Notes under the pieces: generated by a model
The model's database searches: none
Told to the model about the DNA's origin: nothing
Seen by the model: the letters and a program-made list of their open reading frames with translations, nothing else
Translations under genes and position numbers: made by a program
Assembly (NCBI GenBank): GCA_028023455.1
Contig: JAQFVV010006200.1
Span: 5,712,506 to 5,776,505, forward strand
Direction: 5' to 3'
Length of the DNA: 64,000 nt
Origin: Epiperipatus broadwayi
Lineage: Eukaryota > Onychophora > Udeonychophora > Euonychophora > Peripatidae
Part shown: positions 23,533 to 36,519 of the stretch, piece after piece
Numbering within the stretch: the first letter of the stretch is position 1
How the letters are laid out: the number at the start of each line of letters is the position of its first letter

Positions 23533-25203
23533 GTTGAAAGAACTCTGCTTAGTACTTGTAAATAAAGTTTGTCATATATATACACAAACAATAAAATAAA
23601 ATAAAAATACTTTTTTAATAAATTGGAGGAGGGGATATTTAATGTCCGTATTACATCTTCGATTATTTTAAGAGTATGGCAAGCAATGGCTAATTTCTGT
23701 GATGATGATCAAGTAGCACAGTTTGGTTATACTATATATATACGTAGTTACATATGTCTTTGTCTAGCTTACACCAAATTCAGAATTTTAAAACTAGCCA
23801 AAAGTTAAAAACTAAAATTTCACAAAACTGGTTTTACTGCCAAGACAAAAGAACACAATCTTAACACAAATGTATACTAAATAAATTTTTCATAATTCTC
23901 AATTACGTTCTAGTGTACATTTGCTATTTAAAAAAAAAATACCAGGTCATATTATCAATGAAATGTTGCAAAATGTTTTTTAAAGAAATATTACTGATTT
24001 TTCCAAAAACTTTATACCGATAATTATGAAAGAATGTATAAGAATAAGAATTATGTCATGTTATTTAAACTGTATATAACTAAACTTTATTGACAAAAAA
24101 AGATGTGCGTATTAGAATAACGTGTTAAAAATATCAGTACTTTTTTTCACTTATAAAATTCATTTCCACACAAAATGATAATAAAAAACTTGTAAGTAGT
24201 TTATTAATTAATTTTAAGGATACAATTTTCTGTGTGCATTTCAGTTATAATTTAGGCTTTCAGAAAATTAAATCTAATTAAAGATCTATTGGAACTCTTA
24301 ATTTTAATATTTCGACTAGTAAATTCACTATAATTTATTTTAGTAATTAATAATCGCGTTAGTTATTTTGCATAAAAATATTTTTAAATTGCATTTAATA
24401 GTAATTATTATTACTCACGTTTGACTTTTTTTTTAAAAAAAAAAATCTAACCATTTATTATTATTTTTAAATGTCATTAAACTTTTGCGATAAGTAAGAA
24501 TTCTAAATATTATGTTTCTGTTTAGCATGACTAGCGAATTGTATAAGAATTTGACGTGAGGACTTTGCTAATACATAATGAATAGTATGATTTGTTGAAG
24601 CTATAGCAGACAATGAAGATTATTTTTTTATTACATTATGATGTATTAAAATCAGAACGTATATGTTGTAAAATATTTTTAAAAATTCTTGCATTGTATT
24701 AAAAAAAAAATGCGATAAAATTGAAACAATAATAATGAGGTCTCATTGCATATATATATGTGTATGTGCTTATTATAAAGTAGACTATGATGAAAAATAT
24801 AAATGTATTTGGAAAGAAAAACTCTTTAAAAAGATGAATAACTTGGTGTTTTAAAATTTGAGAGTTTTTAATACCATTTATTTTAATATTTAAAAATGTT
24901 TGTTTTAAAGTTATTATCAACCCATCCTAGTCGAATAAATTACATGTTTTACAGGCACCATAACTATAAAATAGTATAATATTTACAATATATGCTAATG
25001 AATGGTCTGCATTACATATTCAAATGTCAAAATCTAAGAGACTACTGGCATATTCTTGGAGTGATTATAAGATCACATGCTAAATGAAAGCTTATCTTTA
25101 TTTTAAAATGCTGTCAATTTTTTTTTTCACTGTTAGTTTTTCTTTAAATATACTAGTACATATTTTTTTTAAAATATGTTGTATAACTTCTCTTCTAAAA
25201 TAT
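23533..25203. other. AT-rich DNA, nothing recognised
   Basis: Low-complexity A/T runs and small frames without domain signals. No gene supported. Confidence 0.45.
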
Positions 25204-25212
25204 TAACAATTA

Positions 25213-25327
25213 GTCAAGCGTTGTTAGCCGAGATGTCATCGCAACCGCCTTGCAAGCAAGTAGTTGGTTGCAGACGGTTGTGGGTTCGCGTCCCGGCCGA
25301 TGCTATGACATATGGAAAAAAAAAAAA
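25213..25327 (+). mobile_element. tRNA-derived SINE with 9-bp target duplication (family L)
   Basis: Starts with a GTCA...GTTAGCCGAGATGTCA block (box A-like, as in Leu/Ser-type tRNAs). Continues with CGCCTTGCAAGC and GTGGGTTCGCGTCCCGGCCG (box B), and ends ATGACATATGG plus poly-A. TAACAATTA flanks it at 25204-25212 and 25328-25336. It is the best preserved of four copies. A 93-codon frame across it is an artefact of the repeat and the following C run. Confidence 0.8.
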
Positions 25328-25339
25328 TAACAATTATCC

Positions 25340-26515
25340 ATTTCAGCCCCCCCCCCCCCAATTCATCTCATTATTTATTTCTCTCTTTCTTGCTTTTATT
25401 TTGTTTCTTGTTATTTTATTTTCTCTTTCTATCCATTCTTTTTCGTTTTATCATTGATTATATATTTTTTATGGCACTCCCTTTCATTTTTTTTCATATA
25501 AGAACTTGAATGGCTGACAAAAATGGATTTATTTTTCATCTGTAATATAGGCAAATGATTTCGACTGAGGAATGTTGTATTAATATAATCAACATGTGGA
25601 TGATTATCACTCGTTATATGCTTTTAGAGCTGTAAAATTCTATTTTTGCATATTTTTAACTCTCATAAATTTTTATATAAGTTGATATGATTTTTATTCT
25701 AGAAAATATCGTTGTTTAACCTATATTTTATATAAGAACTTGGACATGGATTATTTTTCATCTGTAATATTCAATAATGTTGTATTAATGTAACCAATCC
25801 TGGAAAGTTTATTTCAAGTATTAAAGATAATATTATAATATATAAAATATATACAGTTGTAATATATATTTATAAGAATCTTGTGACATAATAGATTAAT
25901 GCATCCATCTGCTATATTTATGACCTGAGATTTAAGTGTCTCTGGATAAATTTCATTAAAGAATAAAGATCCTAGATTTAATCTGAGTTGGCAAGTGTCA
26001 AAAAAAAAATCTCTGAACTCATGGTTATCATTATTCAATCACACACGTATATATATATATGTCATTAATGTACATAATTTTAATATTGAATTAACTTAAA
26101 ATTATTTAGATAATTTTATTTTGAAGCAGTTATTATATCATCCCCCCCCCCAAATTCTTGAACATTGTATTGTTCTCATATTTATCAAAGATGTGGTGAA
26201 ATTCTTTTCATTTCTACATGAAATGACTGTTAAAATGCTTTTCATGCTAATTTTGTTTTGCTTTTTAGTTATGCCAATATCATCAGTCTCTGAAGGTTAA
26301 CTAGAATGCTATTACAGCATTTAACTTTTTTCTTTTTTTAAATGACTAATTCTGGCTTTCAGAATTGTTCTTAGCAGTAGTGATATGGTAATTTTCTTTC
26401 TTTGTATGACATCTTTAACAGAATTAATTTGTTGTTAGAAATATTTAATTTTTAATACAAACATATATGGTAAATAAATCATTTATTAATAAATTAATAA
26501 ATTTATAAAAATAAT
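25340..26515. other. AT-rich DNA with two long C runs
   Basis: Runs of 13 C (25347-25359) and 10 C (26142-26151). At 25885-25950 a degenerate block (TTAATGCATCCATCTGC ... GAGATTTAAG) resembles the SINE-like piece at 61400. No gene supported. Confidence 0.4.
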
Positions 26516-26521
26516 TATTCC

Positions 26522-26640
26522 AATATTTTTTTTTCTCATGTGTCATAGTATCAGCCAGGAAGTGAAACCGCTAACCCGAGACAACTGCTTGTAAAGCAGC
26601 TGTCGCTGATCTCTCGACCACCAAATAACGTTCAACAAAT
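26522..26640 (-). mobile_element. tRNA-derived SINE (family L), degenerate
   Basis: Minus strand: a GGTCGAGAGATCAGCGACAG block, GCTGCTTTACAAGC, GGTTTCACTTCCTGGCTG and ATGACACATGAG with an A-rich end. Same order as the copy at 25213. Confidence 0.7.
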
Positions 26641-26644
26641 ATGG

Positions 26645-28520
26645 TGCAAAAAATAAGCTAATTTTAACAATTATACAATAGATATAATAAATTTATTCCA
26701 CTAATTGGAACATTAAAATATCTATTACTGAATCGTTCTTTTAAACAATGTATAGATGTTTGATGTGAAGATATTCAATGCTAAGAATGTGGAAAAACTT
26801 TTAATCTGCTAATCATTTTTTTTACATAACTAATTCTGGCTTTTAGGTCTCTTATAGAAGTAGATCCTGTTAGATTATTAAAGGTTCTCATGACCAATGA
26901 AATGCAGAAATAATTTTTCTGTATTTTGAATGATTGTTATTATTATTAGCTTTTAGAAAATTATTTGGTATTTGTAGGATCTAAAAAAGTCTGTGATCAA
27001 TCATTGTCATCTGAATGTAGATTTTCTGCCATTGAATCAACTATTCATAAACAAGCCATATTTGTATTTCTGAATCAATTTTTACCAGCGAGCTGCATCC
27101 ATCATTAATGCCATTGTTCACCAGGCAGTATCTGTGTTATTAAGCTTATCAGAAGCCACTGATCAAGTTACTCACAATCAAGTTAACTGTCTACTGCTGG
27201 ATCACTTGCTTATTAGCAAACTACTCTGCCACTAATACCATTGCTCATTGGAAACTCAACTGCTCGTCTATTAAACAAACATTTCATCCCGAGGATTATA
27301 CAGCCATTGATAAATTTAAAATTACCTTAAAATGTTTAGTTGCTTTTTTTAAGATTGAGATCCTAATTCTTATTACAATATTACAAATTTTGTTGTTTGT
27401 TTGTTTTTTTTTATGATTTTTTTAAATTTATCGTATTCTTTATTTGAAATTCGTTGTATTTTTTAATATGTAGCAAAAATTATCAAATAGATTCTAGTAT
27501 CTCTCCATAGGGGTCAGGTGAAGTAAAAGGCATTTTTTATTAGGCTAGTCAACTACTGTTATATATATATGAAAATATAGATACTCATTTACTGACTAGT
27601 TATATATGGATAAATAGATTGGCTAGTAGTCATCTGGGAAATATCTAGTTATGGAAAAAATTTACAAGATTCCACCCAGATTCAAATCTAGATTGTAGCA
27701 TGGCAAGAAGATGTGTTACTTACATCAATATTATTTATAAATATACATATGTATGTATAGTGTGTATATATATGATGTTTTAGTCAAACATGTTTGTCTC
27801 ACAGGAGTGCTGCTGGAATAATTTGACGTTGTGGCAGTATAGATATATTATATTTGAATTTCAGCTTGCGACTGCGACTGATTGTATTTAGTGTATGCAT
27901 ATATATATAAGATTTAGTATATAGATTTCTTTTTTTCATATTTCATCTTAATTTTAAAATTGTAATACCTGAAATTAACCAATTATCTAATTCCTAAAAA
28001 TTATTATTTCTATTTTATATAGGCTTTATGTTTTATTCTTTTTAAAACAACTAATTACAATTTTCTGTTATAATTAGATTATATACTAATTGTAATTTCT
28101 TCTTGATTAATAATAGCATTAAATATTTAAAATCTAATTTATTATTCAATTTTAACTAAATAACATGAATATAAAGTGAAATTTAAAAAAAAAAAATCTT
28201 TTATTATAAAGATAATGAGACTTGTATTACAAAATAGAATTAAAATTTTAATTTTGTTTACCTTTTTCTACCATCCCGTGGCTTTGTTGATAAGTAATTT
28301 AAAATTTGAGATAATTATCTCATTTCAATGTGTAAAATATGACCAATCAATTTCTGTATAAATTAATTTGAATCTTATTGTTTCAAAATATTTTCTATAT
28401 CTTTAATATATTCTTTTATTATTATTATTATATTGCTAATCAGTTTTAAAAATCTGATTAGTATATAACACTTAAAATTTTATATATATATTTATTAGCA
28501 GTTGCCAATAAATTATTAAT
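26645..28520. other. AT-rich DNA with one less AT-rich block and a SINE-like scrap
   Basis: 27040-27310 is visibly richer in G+C and without a long frame; source unknown. 27660-27715 read on the minus strand has a B-box-like GATTTGAATCTGGGTGG. Nothing else recognised. Confidence 0.35.
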
Positions 28521-28529
28521 TTTTAGTAA

Positions 28530-29060
28530 AATCCCCCCCTCTTTTTGGAACAAAAAATGCTAATAAAAAAAACATGCCCAGTTAATAACCTATCTAACTT
28601 CATGGGGGGGTGGGTAAGATGGGGAGAGCAAATCAGTTCATAAGTTTTAGGGATACTTGTGAAATTTCAAGTAAACCAAGATGGCACCCCATATTTTTGA
28701 TATTTGAGGACCTATAATCTACCAAAGATGTGCTAGTTGTTGAATTAAAATAAGATTGTTAAATTTAAAAAAAGGAATAAATTCTGATAAATTTCATTAA
28801 GAAGCTTTATTTCATCCCCCCCCCTTATAATGTGGGAAGCGAGGAGATGCTCTTAATATTGTTGTAGTTTGATTCAATTCAGCATGTTTCTTTTTGTCGG
28901 CTGTTTGGTAAATTGTCATAGTGAAAAAAATTTGGGACTTTCCTGTCACAGAATGTGGTGCAATGGACTATTTCCAAACATATGGGATTGTGCTCTCCCG
29001 AAAAGTGTGCGTTAATGATCACCACCAACATGAATAAAGTGTAAATATTGTATTTGTATT
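28530..29060 (+). other. Less AT-rich block ending in a polyadenylation signal, identity unknown
   Basis: Two C runs (28533-28539, 28816-28824) and a G run (about 28604-28610) flank sequence with higher G+C. The block ends with AATAAA at 29033-29038. No domain is readable. It could be a retroposon 3' end or a decayed transposon; no target duplication was found. Confidence 0.3.
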
Positions 29061-29299
29061 TTTTTTAATTTTTCTATTAATAAGTTAATCCAAAAAAGGA
29101 AACTACAAATATTATAATTAATGTTTTTGCAATGATTTCTTTTTTTTAAAATAACAGTAATAAAAAATAAAATGTAAAATTAAATGTGATATTTCTTAGC
29201 AGGCATTTTTATGTAACATTCTTTGGGGTGCTCTGAAACTATAGATTTATCAAAAAATATTTAACTCACAAGTACTATTTTTGGTTTATTTATTAACTG

Positions 29300-31270
29300 G
29301 TTTGTTGATAATGTCCTTTAATATCTGCTACAACAAACTTTTATTATTCATGGTCTTCAAGTGTCAACCATAACCTCTCAAAGAAAGCTATTGATATCTC
29401 ATCAGAATCTTTTTGAGATAATTTCACTGAAGTGAAGTCTGCCTATATTTTTTAGATACTCTTAATCTTAATTTATTTTACATATTTACTTTAATAAATA
29501 TAAATCTTTTCAATAATAAAATGAATATCAATCAATCTAACAAGCTGATTGGTCTTATGGTTTGCCATCCTATTTTCAATGAAGTTTTTCTTTCTTCATC
29601 ACTAACTGATAAAACATTTTAATTTTATTAATACTATAAATTGGATTCAAAATATTAGTTTGTTGATCCTTTGAATTGACAAGGATGGTATAATCATCAT
29701 TATGCTATAAATGTAGAAGATAAGCTGACTTTTATTTTATTTTTAATCAAAGTAAAATCCTACTTCAAACTTATATTGCATTGTAGACACTTGCTTCAAG
29801 AAGTTGTTATAACTATTTCAAAAATCATAAAATGGAAAAATTGGAGCTAATGTACATTATTGTTGAACACCACTTTTCATTTTCAACTGCTCAGATTTTC
29901 CACTACCAGTAATAATTTTGTTATGTCATCCTATGAATAAACTTTCATGGACAAATTAGTTTTTCTAAGCATTGCTTCACTCTTTTGATGAACTAGTTAT
30001 ATAATTTTACCAAATCATTTTAAAAGTAATTTATAAATCGCATTTCATTCTTGACATTTCTTTTTTTAGCATTCTCCCAGCAATAAAATCATATCTATAG
30101 ATCTTTTTGATTCTAAAATACCACAATGAATCTCTGATAACCATTTGTTATATGACTGCAAGCAACCTATTTAATAAAATCCCTGAAAGTAGTTTGTGTG
30201 CAATAGATACTAGTGATATTTCAAAATAATTAATGCAGACTCAAATTGGGACACAAACATTCTTAAGATCAAGTGATACAATTGTAAGGGTCTATATATT
30301 ACTAAAAAAAAATTTCAATTGTTTTGAAGCGAACTTATTAACTTCACATTTTTAATTCTCTCTTAAGATCCAATCAGAATCTGTATTCTTTCTATATTAA
30401 AATTATAATGAATGTTCTTAATATTATCAAGTTTGATATCTATTTGAATCTATATGATTCTGAAAAATTATGTCATTAAATTCAGGTAGTTAAATTCTTA
30501 TATTATTATTCAAAAGATGTTCAAAAACCACCTTCATCTGTTTAAAACATCATTGTTCTTATATATCACTAATTTAATAGGATTATGATTTTATATTTAG
30601 GTCTATATATTGTTTTCAACTAATCAAAAAATTATTTAGATAATGGATCTTTTTTGCTGCTTCCATTTATAATTCTTCAGTTGTTAGCTATCACATTTCT
30701 ACCTTTAAATCAAAATACTATTAGAATGCCATGTTTTTTTTCCATGTGTCAAAGCATCGGCTGGGGAGTGAACCCACAACAACCATCTGCAAGCAACTGC
30801 TTGCTTGCAAGGCAGCTGCGGTGACTTCTTGGTTTCCAATGCTTGCCACATTTTTATTATCAAATAATTTCCATTAGTGGCCATTAATTACTCAAGCTTG
30901 CTATAAATAACTCTGGAATAGAATAAAAAGAATGGTTTTTTTTCTTGTGCAGACATTTTAAACATTTGGGACAGTCATGCTTTTTTTTTTCCACATGGTA
31001 ACATATGTCTACAATTAGCAAACAACTGAACATCACTAAAAGGGTTGGATCAAATTGTAAATGATTACTATATGTAAATGTAATATATACTCATTACTAA
31101 TGTAGGTCATTAGTCAGAAACTACTATGAAAATTTATTTGGGTTACCATCTAATGTCCAGTGATCTATCCAAGTTTATAACAGATGATCCTGGAATATAG
31201 TAAATAGAGTATTACTGCTTCTAATGTGTTTGCATAAAACCCATCAGGACTTTTCTTTTAGGAGAGAACT
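29300..31270 (-). pseudogene. Old LINE reverse transcriptase relic on the minus strand
   Basis: Reverse transcriptase signatures survive in shifting minus-strand frames. KSPDGFYANTLEAV (about 31250) matches the KSPGPDG block. CGILESKRSIDMILLLGEC (about 30130-30075) matches the CGFRxxRSTIDMIF block. At about 29885-29855 a KMKSGVQQ*CTLAPIF-like string matches VxNGVKQGCVLAPTLF, and HNDDYTILVNSKDQQ (about 29700) is the place of YADDCALVAHSxxDLQ. The order along the strand is right. A SINE (30737-30850) has inserted inside. Many stops; long dead. Confidence 0.5.
30737..30850 (-). mobile_element. tRNA-derived SINE (family L) inside an old LINE
   Basis: Minus strand: CACCGCAGCTGCCTTGCAAG, TTGTGGGTTCACTCCCCAGC (box B) and TTTGACACATGG followed by eight A. 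The SINE head is degenerate. It lies within the LINE relic and is therefore younger than it. Confidence 0.75.
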
Positions 31271-31746
31271 ATAGCAGACTTACTTATATTCACAACATAT
31301 TTCTGAAGAAAATTTTCTGCATTAATTGCATAACAAATTTAAAAATCCAAATTGGTAATTTTTGTGTTTAACAGCTTTTGAAACTTAGCATAACTAATAA
31401 CTGGTCTTAATCAATTTTTTTACAAATAAATTTGAAATCCTATTTCTTTTAATGCCAGTATTATTTTAATTTTGGATTGTCTATCCAATAATCCGCATTT
31501 ATAGAGTACTCATGTAATCTAGGCATCTTTTATATTCTGATTGATTTTTTTAAAAATATAAATGGGGATTTTCTCTGAACTTTCTGAACCATATCAATTG
31601 CTCAAAAATACTATAAAATGAGTGCAGACTTTCAATAATATGTCTAGGAATAGAAAATATAATGTTAGATCTCAAAGTTAATACAGAACCATCCAATCTT
31701 ATTTCACTTGATAAACTGCTCTTTCAAACAGATAAGTACTAAATAA

Positions 31747-31970
31747 TAATACACAAATAGACAACACAGGTTAGTAATTACACAATGTTTAAAAGTACAT
31801 TATTCTCCACTCTTTTTCAGGTTTCTGGCCTGACCAGTGAAAATATTAGTATAAGAGTTGAACTTACATCTTTAGATTTTTTAATATTGAGTTTTAAGGC
31901 AATGCTCTAACCAACTGAACTATTAAAAATGTGTAATTACTAACCTGTGTTGCCTATTTGTGTGTTAGGC
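31747..31970. mobile_element. Hairpin insertion with tRNA-like core (family A)
   Basis: ACACAAATAGACAACACAGG near the left pairs with its partner at about 31940-31965. The minus strand of the loop carries AGTTGGTTAGAGCATTGCC (box A) and a B-box-like GATGTAAGTTCAACTC. ACTAAATAA flanks it at 31738-31746 and 31971-31979, but part of that string may belong to the repeat itself. No long tail, unlike the family A copies at 666 and 42585. Confidence 0.6.
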
Positions 31971-31979
31971 ACTAAATAA

Positions 31980-32870
31980 AATTTGCTGACTTACAATTTG
32001 TGCTAAGGAATGCTGTTATCACTTAAAACGAATGGAAACTGCAAGAACTGAGATTTGTCAAGATCAGTTTTTAGCTTAAAAGAAGGTATATATTGTGCTT
32101 TAGATTCACCCTTTTTGTCATTCAACTTCTTAGCAATCACATTTATATTCAAAGAAATCCATTTTTTTCTGATATATATACATGATAATAAAAGCAGTGG
32201 AATGCCTTTGAATACTTTTGTAAAATAGATTTGATACTCTGGTTTTCAACAATAGCAGGAATGTTATAAGCAATAGTCTAGTAGTTCAGAAAAGAACTAC
32301 TTTGAAGACAACCATAGTTAATTTTTTAATTTGATAAATGAGTAGATTTTCAAGCTATCTGTTTTATATATGCTTTTTTTTATTTTTATGAATAGATGTA
32401 TCACATATTGGAAACTTTCTTTATTTTTGGAAGAATATTTGCTTGTCACTTTAACTGAAATAATTTTGACTTGACATTTGTCTTTTATCTCTTGCTTTGA
32501 GTAGTCATTTTTATGTCTTCTGATAATCTTAAGCATCCTTAACGTCAGATGATGTTTTTTTTGACGAACGAATACTTCTATCATTTTTAAATTATTGAAA
32601 AAATGAAGTTGAAAGATTTATGATAAAAGAGAAAATGCTGAAATGAAAAGTAAAATTTAAAAAATAAAAAATGGACAATTTGATACGAAAGTGTTTGTGA
32701 TTAAATAAAATCTTTTTCTGTATGCTTTTTTTAAAAAAAATAATGAGATGCAAAGCATAGGTTAATGCAGTATATATAAATAAACATTTTTAATGGCCTA
32801 TCACAATGTCAAGTCTCTCCATTATTTTTCCATAGAGAAAGAGTACAGGTGAAGACATTAATCATCAGTC
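31980..32870. other. AT-rich DNA, nothing recognised
   Basis: The minus-strand frame at 32318-32584 (88 codons, Lys-rich) has no domain I know. Nothing else seen. Confidence 0.4.
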
Positions 32871-32875
32871 TGTTT

Positions 32876-33710
32876 CAGTGGTGCACAATCTTTTTAATCT
32901 TGAGATCTCCAAATTCAGACTGAAATTTTATGTAACCCATTATATATTGTTCCCATCCTATTATAAGTATATAAGAACAGTAATAATAAAAGTCGTTTTA
33001 CTACATACAAATATATAGAGAGAGAGCTTGCAAATAAGCTCTTAACAAGCTTTGCAGAATATCCCCAACACCAGGTTTGTTAAGAGTTTATTTGCAAGCT
33101 CTATATATAACATTTGTAATACAAGCTTGTTAAATTAGGTCATGTGACATATGACTTTATTTATTTGTGTATATCTATATAACTGGCTATGAATATGAGA
33201 AGTACATCTTTTTGAAAGCGTTCAGCCATTTAATTTAATTTTCAATTTGTTGTTATAGCTTTACGTTAGAAGTGTGAAAGCACGATTTAATATTATTATT
33301 ATGGTTCAGTATATATATATAAGATCTTTGAAAAACTGCATATTAACAAAAAAGGTATAAGAATACTTGGTTCTTAGTGGATCTGTTGATTGTAGCAATT
33401 GCAACTTATTTAGCCTGTTTTAGAAAATGTGTACATTCAATAACACAGTAAACCGAAGAAATGATAACAATGTAAACAAATTGCCATTATGATGCGCTGA
33501 TATATAAAGGGATTGGAATATAAAAAAGGAAGTGTTTAAACACAAAAGTGGTCAGACACACAATAATGAGTTGACCAGTTTTCGGGTATTTTTAAATAGT
33601 GTTTACGTTTTTGTTTTTCAATTAAAAATTTATTATCCAACATGAGAACTTATCAAAATTTTCACAACTCCTTGAGGTGTTGCAACCCACAGATTGTACA
33701 CCATTAGACT
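32876..33710. mobile_element. Old non-autonomous hAT-like element with a hairpin inside
   Basis: The left end CAGTGGTGCACAATCT and the right end, read on the minus strand, CTAATGGTGTACAATCT are inverted partners of hAT (Charlie-like) style. The right terminal bases and the 8-bp duplication have decayed, so the right border is approximate. Internal sequence has no frame. The hairpin at 33006-33165 lies within it. Confidence 0.5.
33006..33165. mobile_element. Small hairpin insertion with one-sided tail (family E-like)
   Basis: GAGCTTGCAAATAAGCTCTT pairs with AAGAGTTTATTTGCAAGCTC around a loop of about 30 bases. The right side continues into TACAAGCTTGTTAAATTAGG and GTCATGTGACATATGACTTT, closely similar to the tail of the 17528-17982 insertion. 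I could not find a target duplication. Confidence 0.6.
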
Positions 33711-33719
33711 AGGTGAGAT

Positions 33720-35250
33720 TGGTTTATATCATTTATTTTGTTGTTTTACTTTCCAGCAAAAAACAACTAGAAAATATTATTATTGGATGAGATATATTTT
33801 AGTTTCTTGAAAATTTTTAGCTGTCTGAAAGGTTTCATATTTTTCTTAGATTTGAGTACCATAGTATAAGAATGGCACATTCATTCAATTCACTAATCAT
33901 TAGATCCTTCACATTCTAAATAAAAACATTAAAAAAAAAGTTATTATCAGCTAAAGTAAATAGGATAGAGAAAAAAAAAGAAAATCATTAGATATGCATT
34001 TGGCAGGACACATGTAAAGAAATATGCAAGCAAACAGAAATAAATGCAAATGTGTGGATTTAAATCTAATTACCCTTTCTGATATTTTTCAAAGATTCAA
34101 CTGCTTAAATATTAGTGAGCTAAAAAATAATGAAAAGATAGTTCAATCAGTAGACTAGAGCTGCTTAAGAAAGTAACAGAACATGAGAAATGACCTAAGG
34201 ATAAATAGAATTTGAAATGAGTTGATTTGTTTTGATTATTATGGAAGAGAAATTTGTAATGCTTAGAAAATATTTGAGGAGCCTATGATAAGCTGATGAG
34301 AAAGGCAGTTGAGTAGTTAGATAATAAAGTATTATGACCAAGTAATAACTTTTATCATGATTAGCATAATTTTCTATTTCATGTCATTCTCTAGAAAGGT
34401 AATTTGTAAAAAAAAAAAAAAAAAAAGGGGGGTGGGGTGATTTAACTATATCCATTGTACAGTTTACTTTTTTTTTCACTTTTATCTTAAGGATTTTTCA
34501 ATTATTAAATTTTCTGATGTGTTTTTTAATGCTATAATTGACATCAAATTTTGACATAATGCAAAATTTTATGCCAGTAGATTTCCGGATGGTTTTTCAA
34601 AAGTGCTTAATTGTGAAAATACTTATATATAATCTTTACACAGCTGGCCATCAGTTCTAAAGACAAACATTGCCTAAACTATATAAAAGTTCTAAGTTGA
34701 TACTTTTTTCTCTAATCTGGATATAAAGAACTTTTGCTCTCAAATCACTGAAGCAAACTCTTAAAATAAGCAGACTATAATACAGCTTATTCATAGAGAT
34801 GTTAAAAACAGTATACATATCTGTTAAATAGAAAATATTTTGAATTAAAAATAATGCCTAACCATTGATGAAATAAAAGGACAATAAAAATAATAAGATC
34901 AATCTTCTATGTTTTAACAACTTCTTTAAACCGATACTTTTTTGAGATGAAAAAATTCTGGTCTCGTTAAGCAATTTTATTATTTAAACTAGAAAAAAAA
35001 AATCATATATACATGGTATTTTATAAATTAATAATTATTTATTACAATATTGAGATATACAGTACATATTATTAGTAATCATTATAACTTATACAAAAGT
35101 TAATATGTGCAGTTATCGATCAAGGGAGGAAACAAAATTTTATGTCCTTTCCTTCCTGTGTTATTGTCTTCTCCCTTTCGAACTATATTTACAAAATAAT
35201 CAATCCATTTAAAATTTGAGTTTAGTACCCTCCACTTATTTGTATACAAT
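33720..35250. other. AT-rich DNA, purine-rich in part, nothing recognised
   Basis: An 18-base A run followed by a G-rich stretch near 34411-34440 could be a decayed poly-A tail. 34000-34330 is purine-rich without readable domains. No gene supported. Confidence 0.4.
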
Positions 35251-35257
35251 AGATAGC

Positions 35258-36519
35258 TTCTTATGGCCTATATCAACCCTCTCCTGTTGACCATTGAGGC
35301 ATCTCTAACCAGAGTTGCCATTTCATTCATTGCTGGGAGAGAACATTCACCACATTTCCTACATGTATGATGTGGTGTTGTTTCTCTCTTCACGGAGGAG
35401 GTTGGTGAGCTAGAGAAGATCTTAGACCAGGTTGCTTGTGACTTTGGTCTGAAGGTCAATGAGGAGAAATCGGCCTTATGGTCGATTAGAACCAGGAAAC
35501 AAATCCCAGGCAGATTTAGAGTTCCCCTGCAGAAATTTCTCAGCTTCCAACTGGCTCCCCCCCCCCCAATGTTATGACAAAAGAGCTAGAGGAGCCTTGT
35601 TTGATAAAATCAAAAAAAAATGTAAATTCCTTGAGGACAGTCCCTCTGTCATTATTGGGAAAGGTCGCGCTACTAAATGCAGTAGTGCTGCCAAAGATAA
35701 CATACTTTTTGGCAGGCTTTTCCCCAATGAGGGTGTTTATTAAATGAATTGAAACACTATGTAGGAAGCTGTGCTGGGGGGAAAGACACCAGTAATCAGC
35801 ATGAGCATTCCCTACAGAATTTTCTCCTGCAATGGACCCATAACATCTTGATTAAGTTGTGTGAGAATGAGAAAATTGAGTGTCCCTTGCCATGCATTAA
35901 AGTGGAGGCCACAGATCGACCCCCTCCACCTAAAGGGGGTGTTTGGTTGAAGCAACAGGTCTCGATAGTCATCAACTTCCAGCAACTTGTTTGTGGAGAA
36001 ATTATCTTATTGGTATACTTATGGTCTCTCACATAATGATAAGGTTGAAGAAAAAAGTAAACCCTTACTTGGAATAGTTGGATTTGTGAGGCTGGCCAAG
36101 AGGTTAAAATTAGAACCAAAACTGGTAGACTTTCTGCTCAAGGTCAGTCTTGGAGTCCTCCCTACTCGAGCCTTTCTAAATTATAAGAGAGGGATAGTTT
36201 GGACACCATACGCCCTCTCTGCAATAAAGCTGAAGAGGATCATGAACATATTACGCAAGATTGTGATAAATAGAACTACATATGGAGGTGGTTCCTAATG
36301 CAAACATCAGATAAAAATACTGCCGCAGTTGATATTACCAAAGCAATCAAAAAAGGTAAATTTGGGTTGATCAGATTTGCAACTCAAGTGAACTTTGCCA
36401 TTTGGGCAGCCCGGAACATTTTTATATTTCAAGGGGGAACTGAACAAACCTTTCATGAAATTTTTCTTAAGAAAATTAAAGAGCTGGAAAAGACCGACAA
36501 GAGGATGTGTCAGGAATGA
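35258..36519 (+). pseudogene. LINE reverse transcriptase C-terminal half with zinc-binding (zf-RVT) region, broken
   Basis: Broken frames read MAYINPLLLTIEASLTRVA, then MYDVVLFLSSRRRL at the place of the FADDVVLF motif (first Asp lost). ELEKILDQVACDFGLKVNEE is the post-catalytic helix. Downstream are LLKVSLGVLPTRAFLNYKRG, then CNKAEEDHEHITQDC, a zf-RVT type zinc-binding block, then FAIWAARNIFIFQGG, matching the W..RN..IF block that follows zf-RVT. Several frameshifts and a C run (35557-35567) break it. The minus-strand frames here are antisense shadows. Confidence 0.7.

Noticed and set aside
25213-25327. A functional tRNA gene
   Set aside because: Boxes A and B are present, but the cloverleaf is poor, it has poly-A and a target duplication, and there are four copies: a SINE.
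25176-25509. Frame of 93 codons with Pro-rich and hydrophobic end
   Set aside because: It runs through a SINE, its poly-A and a run of 13 C; not a gene.
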